A stretch of 64,000 nucleotides of DNA from Helicobacter enhydrae (GTDB taxonomy: Bacteria > Campylobacterota > Campylobacteria > Campylobacterales > Helicobacteraceae): assembly GCF_001693335.1 (NCBI RefSeq), contig NZ_CP016503.1:1302001-1366000 (forward strand), read 5' to 3'. Position numbers and translations under genes: made by a program. Below the pieces are notes generated by a model that did not search any database, was not told where the DNA came from, and was given only the letters and a program-made list of their open reading frames with translations. Below, piece by piece: positions 1 through 7,547 of the stretch. Numbering within the stretch: the stretch's first letter is position 1; each line of letters opens with the position of its first letter.

Positions 1-838
1 CTCCCTGCTCGATCTCACACTCTCCTTCAAACTGCACATCATAATCAAGATAAATGCTATGGGGCAAATGCATTGTCACGCCTTTAAGCATTGCCTGATG
101 GCGTAATTGAGCCAACAAAATTTCTTGAGCCTGTGTGAGCTGTGCTTTTGTGTTGATCCCACCAAACTCTGTTTCTTCTACGATGATTGGCGATATTTCA
201 ATCCCGTCTTTGGCGGCTAGTTTGATGATGTCTGGCAAATAGTATTCTTTTTGGGCGTTGTGGTTGTTGAGAAGCGGGAGGTATTGCTCAAGAATCTCTC
301 GACTGAAGAGATAAACCCCTGAATTGATGGTTTTGATTTCTTTGATTTGTTGGGTGGCGTCTTTTTCTTCGACAATAGCACTGACTTTGTTGTCTTGGAG
401 GATGATGCGACCATAGCCGTGAGGGTTGTGGGATCGAATCACGCCAAGTGTGATGGGTGATGGATGGAGGAATTGTTGCAATGAATGCGGGGTGATGAGA
501 GGCATATCTGCATTGAGAATCAATAGATATGGATATTTTGTGTGGAGCAATTTTTGGTTTTGCAAAATCGCACCGCCCGTTCCGGGATAGTTTTGATAAT
601 CTTGGATGTGGAAGTGGATTTGGCTGTCGATGTGTGCGGCAAAAGTGCGTTGGCAATATTCTCGTATCAGTTCTTTTTGGTGATACAAAACGATATGAAT
701 GTCATCGCTGAGTTGCAATGCGTTTTGGATTGAAAAAAACAATAATTCTTTGCCACAGATTTTGTGTAATACTTTTGGTGTGGTGGAGCACATTCTGCTC
801 CCACTGCCACCGGCAAGAATAATGATGGAGGGTTTCAT
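1..838 (-). CDS. glmU: Bifunctional UDP-GlcNAc pyrophosphorylase / GlcN-1-P acetyltransferase, N-terminal part
   Basis: The product would make UDP-N-acetylglucosamine for peptidoglycan and lipopolysaccharide. About 279 N-terminal residues are visible, and the frame stays open to the window edge, so the C-terminal acetyltransferase part lies outside. The nucleotidyltransferase loop is clear near the start (LAGGSGSRM, then TPKVLH), followed by YPGTGGA near residue 90, NADMPL near 114, and KEYYLPDII near 200, all hallmarks of the uridyltransferase domain. The second glycine of the loop replaces the more usual alanine. The ATG at 838 is preceded by an AAGGA ribosome site. It is transcribed away from the repeat region at 839-1744. 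The frame is intact in the part seen. Confidence 0.93.
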   Translation of the reverse strand, partial: MKPSIIILAGGSGSRMCSTTPKVLHKICGKELLFFSIQNALQLSDDIHIVLYHQKELIREYCQRTFAAHIDSQIHFHIQDYQNYPGTGGAILQNQKLLHTKYPYLLILNADMPLITPHSLQQFLHPSPITLGVIRSHNPHGYGRIILQDNKVSAIVEEKDATQQIKEIKTINSGVYLFSREILEQYLPLLNNHNAQKEYYLPDIIKLAAKDGIEISPIIVEETEFGGINTKAQLTQAQEILLAQLRHQAMLKGVTMHLPHSIYLDYDVQFEGECEIEQG

Positions 839-845
839 CAAAGAA

Positions 846-874
846 TCCTTAAAGATTTTTTTGTGATTTTAGCA
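846..874 (-). promoter_or_regulatory. Candidate glmU promoter and ribosome site
   Basis: On the minus strand an extended -10 box (TGC then TAAAAT, 874-866) lies about 30 bases before the glmU start, and AAGGA (about 846-850) gives a good ribosome site. Helicobacter vegetative promoters usually show a -10 box without a clear -35, so this is plausible but rests on pattern alone. Confidence 0.45.
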
Positions 875-959
875 TAATCTCAAAGATGGTATTTAAAGTG
901 CAGAAGTTCATTGCTTTTGGTATTTTGCATTGCATCAAGTATTGTGAATCTGTTGTTTG

Positions 960-1130
960 GTTTTCAAGCTTGGCTTGGATTCTTGTTTTGGAGTTGGCTT
1001 GGCACAAGCACACTTTTGGGGGATTCTAGAATCTCTAGGATTTCCTTTTGGAGTTGCCTTGAGAAGTTATGTCCTTTGGTGATTTTTTGTTGCTGAAACT
1101 TGGCTTGAGTGAAGCACACTTCTTGGTTTC
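960..1130. repeat. Degenerate TTCTAGAA-type repeats, outer left copy
   Basis: Two diverged units of about 60-65 bases share the core GATTCTAGAATCTCTAGG, flanked by AAGCACACTT on one side and TTTTGGAGTTGCCTTGAG on the other. The same unit appears inverted at 57400-57545 and elsewhere in the two gene-free regions. GATTCTAGAATC is itself a palindrome. I see no credible gene in 839-1744; short open frames here show no ribosome site or recognisable protein. Confidence 0.7.
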
Positions 1131-1142
1131 CAAATCCCACTT

Positions 1143-1240
1143 TGCTTTTTTCTATAAGGGGGACAAGGGGGTTTATTGCGAGGCACCCCCCTTATCCCCC
1201 TTAAAATCCCCCAAACCCCTGCCCGCTTTTTGTGTGTGAC
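1143..1240. repeat. Repeat element A, left copy: G-quadruplex motif plus hairpin
   Basis: This block matches the reverse complement of 57289-57387 with few changes outside the hairpin loop. On the minus strand, runs of 4, 5, 5 and 6 guanines (plus-strand C runs at 1216-1219, 1208-1212, 1196-1200 and 1186-1191) are separated by 3, 7 and 4 bases, which fits an intramolecular G-quadruplex pattern. TAAGGGGGACAAGGGGG (1155-1171) also pairs with CCCCCCTTATCCCCCTTA (1186-1203), giving an alternative hairpin with a loop of about 14 bases. Confidence 0.75.
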
Positions 1241-1370
1241 CCACATTGTTTTGACTTTGTTTTGATTCTTTGGTGTTTTAAAGTTTGATTTTTATATTCT
1301 TAGAATCTTGTTGCAATTTTTTAAAAACTCCAAAAAACATAAAACCCAACTACTTCAAAAAATCCATAGG

Positions 1371-1522
1371 AAACTGCTAACCAAACCAACCTTGTAGAAC
1401 CAAAAAAGATTCCAAGTCAATGTAATGTTGAACGAGCCTTGCTAATGCAATGCTGGGGTTATGGGGGTTGTTAAGGGGGATAAGGGGAACGCTGCTATAA
1501 GTTCCCCTTGCCCCCCTTAAGA
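1371..1522. repeat. Repeat element B, left copy: long inverted-repeat partner with G-quadruplex motif
   Basis: About 152 bases here match the reverse complement of 56899-57050 with only a handful of differences. The plus strand has guanine runs at 1455-1458, 1463-1467, 1475-1479 and 1484-1487, with spacers of 4, 7 and 4 bases, the same layout as element A. The last two runs also form one arm (1471-1490) of a 20-base hairpin with 1501-1520 and a 10-base loop. Quadruplex and hairpin would therefore compete. No coding potential is evident. Confidence 0.85.
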
Positions 1523-1535
1523 GAGATCCTAGGGG

Positions 1536-1640
1536 ATTCTAGAATTGTATAAAGGGTGGTTTGCTCAAAGCAAGATTCAAAAAGAAAGCTCTAAGAGAAT
1601 CTAGAATCATTCAAAGACACATTTCCTCAAAGCAACCTTA
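1536..1640. repeat. TTCTAGAA-type repeats, inner left copy
   Basis: Two diverged units carry GATTCTAGAATTGTATAAAG and GAATCTAGAATC cores. The stretch GATTCTAGAATTGTATAAAG plus the following GGTG and TTTGCTCAA matches the inverted strand near 56785-56825 almost perfectly, so the inverted repeat extends past element B. The remaining bases to 1744 are AT-rich, with nothing I recognise. Confidence 0.65.
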
Positions 1641-1744
1641 ATAAAGAAAGAATTCAAGCACACAAAAATCACTAGCAAACAATATTTTAAAACGAGTTTT
1701 TGCCAAACTCGCTCTATCCCAAGTATTTGGGACAGACAAGCCCA

Positions 1745-4522
1745 TTAGGGCAGTTTGGGAAATTGAAGTTGGCGTTTGAAAGAGGCAAGGAAAACGAGCA
1801 GAGTGATACCAGCCAAAAAGAAATAGACAAAAGTCGGAATCGGAATCGGATCACCCGCTGCATAGGAATGCATCCCTGATAAATAATAATTCACACCAAA
1901 ATAAGTCATAAGAACGGACAAAAAGCCCACAACGCTCGAGCTTGCAAAAACAAAAGGCATATTTTTGAATCCCAAAAAACGCAAATGTAGAATAATGCCA
2001 TACACTCCTATGGAGATAAGAGCCCAAGTCTCTTTTGGATCCCACCCCCAATAGCGTCCCCAAGATTCGTTTGCCCAAACTCCCCCAAGGAAATTCCCAA
2101 TAGTGAGCAACAACAAACCTGCAATCATCGCCATTTCATTGATAGCGTGTAAGGACAAGATCGTGTTTTCTATGTTTTTGTAGCGTTTTGAGCGCAAAAT
2201 AAATAACAAAAGCGTGATACACCCAAGAATGAAACAAAGCCCTAGGAAACCATAACTTGCTGTGATGATGGACACATGGATATTGAGCCAGTAAGATTTG
2301 AGCACAGGCACAAGGTTACCAATCTGTGGATCCATAAAACCAAGATCTGCGACAAACAGGCTGATCCCTGACATAAATGATGCAGCCGAAATCGCCAGAT
2401 TTGATTTTCTAAAAAACAAAATTGCACTCATAGCAGACGCCCAAGAAATATAGAGCATCGACTCATAGGCATTGCTCCAAGGTGCGTGGTTGCTGATATA
2501 CCAACGCAGGATCAAAGCTAGCGTGGTGATAGAGGTCAAAATAATGAGTGCGCTATAAAAAAAGAGCGTGAGTTTGGGGGGGATGCTTCGATCACGCAAG
2601 ATATAAACAATCGTTGTCCCAAAAAGTATCAGTCCCAAGAGGATGAATGGAAGGGTGAGGTGATGAAAGAAATTGAACTCATTGAGGAAGATCTCATATT
2701 GAATTTTGGTATCGCTGATCATCAAATCTGATCCATATTCTTTTTGGTAATTTTTGATCTCTGCAATAGCCTCAAGTGCTTCATTCCATTGATTTTGGAA
2801 GACGCCTTTGCCAAAACCTTGAGCATATTTTTGGAGGATTGTGGCGATTTTGCGTGCTTCTTGTGTGTTGCCATTTTGCACTGCAGATTCTATGGCTTGA
2901 ATGGGTTGTCTCCAAGTGTTTGAACCCATCGTATCAGGGAAGATTCTTAGAATCTCTCCGCTATAGATTGAAAAAGCGACATTAGCACGTTCGTCAATGT
3001 TTAAGACTTCTTTGTCAAACATATCACGCATTGAGGGTTTTTTGCGATTGGCTTCCTCGACATAGTTTTGGAGAACATAGGTGCCATCTTTGAACAAGTT
3101 GTCAAAAGAAATATAGCGTTCATCAGATGGGATCCCTAAAATGTTTTTGAGTTTTGGGTTTGAGATTTTGATCATTTTGAATTGCTGGAATTGGTGAGGG
3201 AACATCATCATCCCGATCAAGAGCTGGGTGTTGCTGAAGTTTTTGTAGTTATTGGTTTTGGTGATTTTGTGGATCGCGTCTGTTGCGAGGGTGCTGATGG
3301 GTTTGATGCGTCCTCCAAAGTCTTGCACAAGAACAGAATCAAAGGCTTGAGCAAAGCCTTGAGAACGACTTTGAATGTTTTGCAAAATCTCTTTTGTGCT
3401 GTATTGCTCTTGTGTTTCTTGTGCATTGAGACTAGTTTGTGGCACTAAGAACATCAGTGCGTAGAGCAAGATTGTGATCTGTTGTTTTTGCAAGAAGTTT
3501 GCAAGTTGTCTGAAGCGACCATTTGGACTAAAAATCAAAGCAATACCTCCAAGAATCAACAAAAAATATCCCAAGTATGTGAAATTTTTGCCGGGATCTT
3601 TATTGACAGACAAAATACTCCCCTTTTCATCTTGATCATAAGAGGATTGATAAAAGCGATAGCCTCCATAGTCCAAGACATTGTTCATAAAGATACGGAA
3701 AGGAAAAGATGAGGCGTTTGGCATAATGTGCGTTTGTGTGCCTGTGCTTGTTTTGTCAAGCACCAAAACATCTGATGCGTATGAAGATGGGCTATGTGAT
3801 CCAGGGTAGCGATCTAGGGTAAAACGCGTAAGAGCGATTGCAAATGGAAGAACGATGGGTTTGGTTCCCCAAGAGATTTCAAATGTCGTATCTCCGATCA
3901 ATAGGCTTTGGAGCCGTCCTTGTATCCCGATCCCTCCGATGAGCTCTAATTCACTCTGTGTGTTTTCATATTGAAGTCGAAGTTTGAGGATGGCACTCGG
4001 ATCTTTTTTGTCAAGACTTCTTTTGGTGACGCTCAAAACTTGAAGTTTGAGTGGTTGGTGGAAGAGTGTTGCTTGGGTTTCAAGTGTTTGCCCATTGACC
4101 AAATTGGCGAGAAGGGAGATTTGCTCTGTTTGCCCTTGCTTTTGTGCATTGATATTGAGATAGGAATCACTTGAACTGAAAAAATCTGTCGCCATACCTT
4201 CGCGAAGGTGCATACTTCCTTCAATGCCATAATATCTTGTGATCCCTGCACCAAGAATGATAAAAATAAAAGCTGAATGGAAGAGAATACTCGCGTATTT
4301 GCGACGCTTCCAAGGTTTGGAGACCAAAAACACTCCTATGAGAACAACAAGTAGATAAAGATGTAAAAAATCAAACCACCAAGTGTTGTAGATCAGTGCT
4401 CTTGCCGTCGGAGTGCCATAATCGTTTTCGATGAAAGTCGCAACAGCACAAGCCGTGATATAGACCATAACAAGTGGGATTGCAGCCCACATTGACGCAA
4501 AACATAGTTTCAGAAATTTCAT
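1745..4522 (-). CDS. ccsBA: Fused cytochrome c synthase CcsBA (system II)
   Basis: This membrane haem lyase moves haem across the inner membrane and attaches it to CxxCH motifs of c-type cytochromes. The 925-residue protein is a natural fusion. The N-terminal CcsB/ResB-like part has transmembrane segments near residues 10-30, 45-68 and 80-98, then a large periplasmic region and another segment near 340-360. The C-terminal CcsA part has several helices and the haem-handling WWD motif (WGRYWGWDPKETW, near residue 825). Histidines near helix ends (for example FFHHLTLP) are candidate haem ligands. The fused form and length are typical of Helicobacter. Its start overlaps the stop of the thioredoxin-like gene by four bases (ATGA), with AAGGA upstream, so the two are probably co-translated. 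Confidence 0.95.
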   Translation of the reverse strand: MKFLKLCFASMWAAIPLVMVYITACAVATFIENDYGTPTARALIYNTWWFDFLHLYLLVVLIGVFLVSKPWKRRKYASILFHSAFIFIILGAGITRYYGIEGSMHLREGMATDFFSSSDSYLNINAQKQGQTEQISLLANLVNGQTLETQATLFHQPLKLQVLSVTKRSLDKKDPSAILKLRLQYENTQSELELIGGIGIQGRLQSLLIGDTTFEISWGTKPIVLPFAIALTRFTLDRYPGSHSPSSYASDVLVLDKTSTGTQTHIMPNASSFPFRIFMNNVLDYGGYRFYQSSYDQDEKGSILSVNKDPGKNFTYLGYFLLILGGIALIFSPNGRFRQLANFLQKQQITILLYALMFLVPQTSLNAQETQEQYSTKEILQNIQSRSQGFAQAFDSVLVQDFGGRIKPISTLATDAIHKITKTNNYKNFSNTQLLIGMMMFPHQFQQFKMIKISNPKLKNILGIPSDERYISFDNLFKDGTYVLQNYVEEANRKKPSMRDMFDKEVLNIDERANVAFSIYSGEILRIFPDTMGSNTWRQPIQAIESAVQNGNTQEARKIATILQKYAQGFGKGVFQNQWNEALEAIAEIKNYQKEYGSDLMISDTKIQYEIFLNEFNFFHHLTLPFILLGLILFGTTIVYILRDRSIPPKLTLFFYSALIILTSITTLALILRWYISNHAPWSNAYESMLYISWASAMSAILFFRKSNLAISAASFMSGISLFVADLGFMDPQIGNLVPVLKSYWLNIHVSIITASYGFLGLCFILGCITLLLFILRSKRYKNIENTILSLHAINEMAMIAGLLLLTIGNFLGGVWANESWGRYWGWDPKETWALISIGVYGIILHLRFLGFKNMPFVFASSSVVGFLSVLMTYFGVNYYLSGMHSYAAGDPIPIPTFVYFFLAGITLLVFLASFKRQLQFPKLP

Positions 4523-5118
4523 TGTGCTTCCTTTAGTTTTTTGGATAATTCTTGAAAGGCTGCGTTGCTATTGACTGCATTTTTGTATTGACCATTTGAA
4601 ACAAATTGCAGAGTGACACGCATTTGTGATGGTGTTAAATAGCCAGGATAAGTTAAAATAGTTTTTCCAGAAGAATCCAAAAAGATTGTTGTGGGCGTAA
4701 CTAGTATTTGATATTTACGCACCAAACCAGCAGTATCAATCTCTGAAATCTGTCCATTGAAATCAAAAGTATGCGTTTTGCTATAGCTGAAATTGATATA
4801 GTAGGATTTAAAATCTTTCTGCAATATTTCCTGAATTTTCATATTTTCTTTAATATCATCTTTGAGGTAATCACACCATTGACAATTATTCTTGCCAAAA
4901 ATAAGCATCACAAATTTGCCATCAGAAGAGATTTTGCTAGTATCTCCAAAGAGATGTTCCAATCCTGCATAAGAGAGTTGATCGAGATTTTGACTTTTTT
5001 CTAATTCTGCTTGTGAGATTTTTGAACCAGAGGAAAAAGCATTGTTGTCGATTTTGTCATCTTTGCAACCCAGCAATACTAGAATGCACAAAAAAATAAG
5101 ACTGATTTGTTTAGTCAT
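4519..5118 (-). CDS. Thioredoxin-fold lipoprotein, CcmG/DsbC-like, for cytochrome c maturation
   Basis: This 199-residue protein has a lipoprotein signal ending in LLGC (Cys18), so it is probably anchored on the periplasmic side. A thioredoxin fold follows, with active-site CQWC at residues 79-82 and the cis-proline region VTPTTIF near 150. It sits between hemH and ccsBA, as does the H. pylori HP0377 protein, which is reported to keep apocytochrome cysteines reduced and to have disulfide isomerase activity. The same job is likely here, working with CcsBA and perhaps with CcdA (55817-56533) as electron donor. The active-site dipeptide QW differs from the SY I recall for HP0377. AAGGAGG precedes the ATG; the start overlaps hemH by eight bases. 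Confidence 0.82.
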   Translation of the reverse strand: MTKQISLIFLCILVLLGCKDDKIDNNAFSSGSKISQAELEKSQNLDQLSYAGLEHLFGDTSKISSDGKFVMLIFGKNNCQWCDYLKDDIKENMKIQEILQKDFKSYYINFSYSKTHTFDFNGQISEIDTAGLVRKYQILVTPTTIFLDSSGKTILTYPGYLTPSQMRVTLQFVSNGQYKNAVNSNAAFQELSKKLKEAQ

Positions 5119-6046
5119 GTTGTCCTCCTTGTGTGAGATTGATAATCAGCTTTGCAAACAGATCATTGTCGTTGAAACACGGACAGAGCAAAAAGTCATT
5201 GCCTCCACTTTGAGCAAAAATCTGACGCAATTCTATCGCTAATTCATAAAGTGTCTCTGAGTTATCGATGGTGAAGGTAAGTGGATAGATGATCACATTT
5301 TGATTTTTGAGTTTTTTGATTGTGTTTTTTGTGGAGGGTTCTAGCCACTTCATAGGTCCCATTTTGGATTGGTAGGAGAGTTTGATTTCTTTGAAAACAA
5401 TGCCTTGAAGTGCGAGGTGATTTTGCAGTGCTTGGCAAGTCTGCTCACATTCGTGTTGGTAAGGATCTCCTGCGTCAATGATAGATTGTGGTAGCCCGTG
5501 GGCTGATAGGAGCAAGGTGTAGTCCTGTGGATTTTTGTCTGAGAGTGTGTGGAGGATCTGTTGGGTGATTGCTTGGATGAATAGAGGGTGTTTGTAATAG
5601 CGATCGATGATTTGGATTGTTGGGGTGTATTGTTTTTGTTGGCATTGGGTTTGAAAATCTTGAAGTGAGGAGAGTGTGGTGGTAGTGGAGTATTGTGGAT
5701 ACATACTAAAGAGTGTGACTGAAGTGATTTCTTGAGAGATGAGCTCATCGATCACCATACTTGAATAAGGGGGCGTATAACGCATTGCGTAAGTGTAGAA
5801 GGTATTTGTATCTAGAGATTTGAGTTTTTGGGTGAGTGCAAAAGTGTGCCGTGCTATTGGTGATCCGCCGCCAATGGCTTGATAGTTCTTTTTGGCTTCT
5901 ACTAATCTTTTGTTGGCAATGAAGTTGCCTACGATTTTTCTAAGGAAATTGTTTTTGATTTGCAAAATATGTGGATCTGAAAATAGGTTTTTTAAAAATA
6001 TTTCCACTTCGAAAAGATTACTTGCTCCACCCATATTGAGCAACAC
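5111..6046 (-). CDS. hemH: Ferrochelatase
   Basis: The enzyme inserts ferrous iron into protoporphyrin IX, the last step of haem synthesis, which fits its place beside the cytochrome c genes. Family features include LLNMGGASNLFEVE at the N-terminus, the catalytic histidine in LLSAHGLPQS near residue 185, and the acidic SKMGPMKWLEPST near 230. The coordinates use the GTG at 6046. That start has no ribosome site at a useful distance and cuts off the usual KKAVVLL lead-in. AAGGA lies six bases before an in-frame ATC at 6061, which would restore I-K-K-A-V-V. A stop codon just upstream leaves no ATG, so ATC may be the true start, or the base may be wrong. Confidence 0.93.
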   Translation of the reverse strand: MLLNMGGASNLFEVEIFLKNLFSDPHILQIKNNFLRKIVGNFIANKRLVEAKKNYQAIGGGSPIARHTFALTQKLKSLDTNTFYTYAMRYTPPYSSMVIDELISQEITSVTLFSMYPQYSTTTTLSSLQDFQTQCQQKQYTPTIQIIDRYYKHPLFIQAITQQILHTLSDKNPQDYTLLLSAHGLPQSIIDAGDPYQHECEQTCQALQNHLALQGIVFKEIKLSYQSKMGPMKWLEPSTKNTIKKLKNQNVIIYPLTFTIDNSETLYELAIELRQIFAQSGGNDFLLCPCFNDNDLFAKLIINLTQGGQHD

Positions 6047-6098
6047 AACAGCTTTTTTGATTGAGAATCCTTGGTTTAGAAATCAGATAAAAGGTGCA

Positions 6099-6104
6099 AT
6101 TATA
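6099..6104 (-). promoter_or_regulatory. Candidate promoter of hemH-lipoprotein-ccsBA
   Basis: A TATAAT box on the minus strand sits between the bioA stop and hemH. It would place transcription start about 30 bases before the ATC discussed for hemH. It would drive three overlapping genes. Confidence 0.45.
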
Positions 6105-6109
6105 TATTA

Positions 6110-7420
6110 CTAAATATAACCCTTTTGTTTATTTTCCAAAATTGACAACACAGAGCAAATGCCCTCATAGACTTGGATAATTTCCTCTTGCGTGATGATG
6201 TAGGGGGGCATAAAATAAATGGTGTTGCCCAAAGGTCTCAAAATCAATCCGTGCTGAAGTGCTAGAGAATAAAACACAAATCCTGCACGCGGTATGTCCA
6301 AATCAAGCTCAAACGCAAAAACCATCCCCAAAGAGCGGAAATTGGAGACACACGCAAAGCATTGCAATTGTCCAAAAAGCTCTGTGATGAACAAATGTTT
6401 TTTGGCATTGTTCTGCAAGATTTGTTCAGATTCGAAAATATCAAGTGTGGCATTTGCACAAGCGATAGCAAGGGCGTTTCCTGTGTAGCTATGTGAGTGC
6501 AAAAAAGCTTTGTATTCTTCATAGGGGGCATAAAAGTTTTGGAAGACTTCATTGTTGGTCACAACAACAGATAGAGGCAAATAACCCGCGGTGATGCCTT
6601 TGCTAAGGCATAAAAAATCAGGAGTGATGTTGCATTGCTCAAAGGCAAACATTGTGCCAGTGCGTCCAAACCCTACAGCAATTTCATCAAAAATAATATC
6701 AATCCCATATTGTTTGCAGAGCTTGCAAGCTTGTTGTAAGTATTCTTTGGGATAGAAGTGCATTCCTCCTGCACACTGAATGAGTGGCTCAAGGATAAAG
6801 GCACAGATCTGATGTCCTTTTTCTTTTAGAATATTTTCAAGCTTTTCAAGAGCCTCTTGTGTGCTTGTCATCTGCGATGGGATGGGCGTGTTGAGGGATT
6901 GGAGCAAGAGCGGTTTGTAGATCTGCTGATACAAAGGGATATTGCTAAGACTCAATGCCCCAATCGTTTCTCCGTGATAGGAGTTTTCAAGTGTGAGGAA
7001 AATAGGGCGTTGATTGTTTAGGATTTGATGTCGATGGAAGCTCATTTTTAGAGCCACTTCTACTGCACTTGAGCCATTATCTGCATAAAAGCATTTGTCA
7101 AATCCTTGCCCTAGAAGCTCAATGAGGCGTTTGGAATAAGAGATGATCCCTTTGTGTGAAAATCCTGCTAGAAGCGTGTGTTCAAGCTCTTGAGCTTGTT
7201 CTGCAAGTTTGGCATTGATGTATGGGTGAGAATGTCCAAATAGATTGACCCACCAACTACTGATGCAGTCAATATAGGCTTTTTGGTTGAAGTCATACAG
7301 ATAGACCCCTTTGCCACTTGCGATTGGGATAGGAGGGAGCTGTTCGTGATCTTTGTGCTGTGTGCAGGGGTGCCAAATGTAGTTCAAATCTTGAATCTGT
7401 GCAGAGAGATTGTTGAGCAT
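6110..7420 (-). CDS. bioA: Adenosylmethionine-8-amino-7-oxononanoate aminotransferase
   Basis: This PLP enzyme of biotin synthesis makes 7,8-diaminopelargonic acid using S-adenosylmethionine as amino donor. The 436 residues cover the usual length. Visible marks are WHPCTQHKDHE near the N-terminus, the SWWVNLFGH substrate region, the PLP aspartate in IIFDEIAVGFGRTG near residue 245 and the Schiff-base lysine in LSKGITAGYLPLS near 275. AAGGA lies eight bases before the ATG. It is divergent from the PpiD-like gene. BirA, which consumes the product biotin, is encoded at 37871-38524. As I recall, bioA also precedes this foldase and ftsAZ in H. pylori. Confidence 0.95.
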   Translation of the reverse strand: MLNNLSAQIQDLNYIWHPCTQHKDHEQLPPIPIASGKGVYLYDFNQKAYIDCISSWWVNLFGHSHPYINAKLAEQAQELEHTLLAGFSHKGIISYSKRLIELLGQGFDKCFYADNGSSAVEVALKMSFHRHQILNNQRPIFLTLENSYHGETIGALSLSNIPLYQQIYKPLLLQSLNTPIPSQMTSTQEALEKLENILKEKGHQICAFILEPLIQCAGGMHFYPKEYLQQACKLCKQYGIDIIFDEIAVGFGRTGTMFAFEQCNITPDFLCLSKGITAGYLPLSVVVTNNEVFQNFYAPYEEYKAFLHSHSYTGNALAIACANATLDIFESEQILQNNAKKHLFITELFGQLQCFACVSNFRSLGMVFAFELDLDIPRAGFVFYSLALQHGLILRPLGNTIYFMPPYIITQEEIIQVYEGICSVLSILENKQKGYI

Positions 7421-7460
7421 TGGAGAATTCCTTTATAGAAGTTTTTAAGATTTATTGAAG

Positions 7461-7466
7461 TATAAT
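7461..7466 (+). promoter_or_regulatory. Candidate promoter for the PpiD-like gene and ftsAZ
   Basis: TATAAT lies in the bioA/foldase divergent gap, about 80 bases before the ATG at 7548. AT-rich sequence surrounds it and no clear -35 is seen. Confidence 0.4.
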
Positions 7467-7547
7467 TTTAACAATTTAAAACTTCAAAAATATTTTGAGT
7501 AGCATCTTAAAATGCTTAACCAAAACTTTAAAGATCAAGGAAAATCA

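Noticed and set aside
911-1096. A hydrophobic 61-residue frame in the left gene-free region
   Set aside because: It lies across TTCTAGAA repeats, has no ribosome site, and has no counterpart in the matching right-hand copy.
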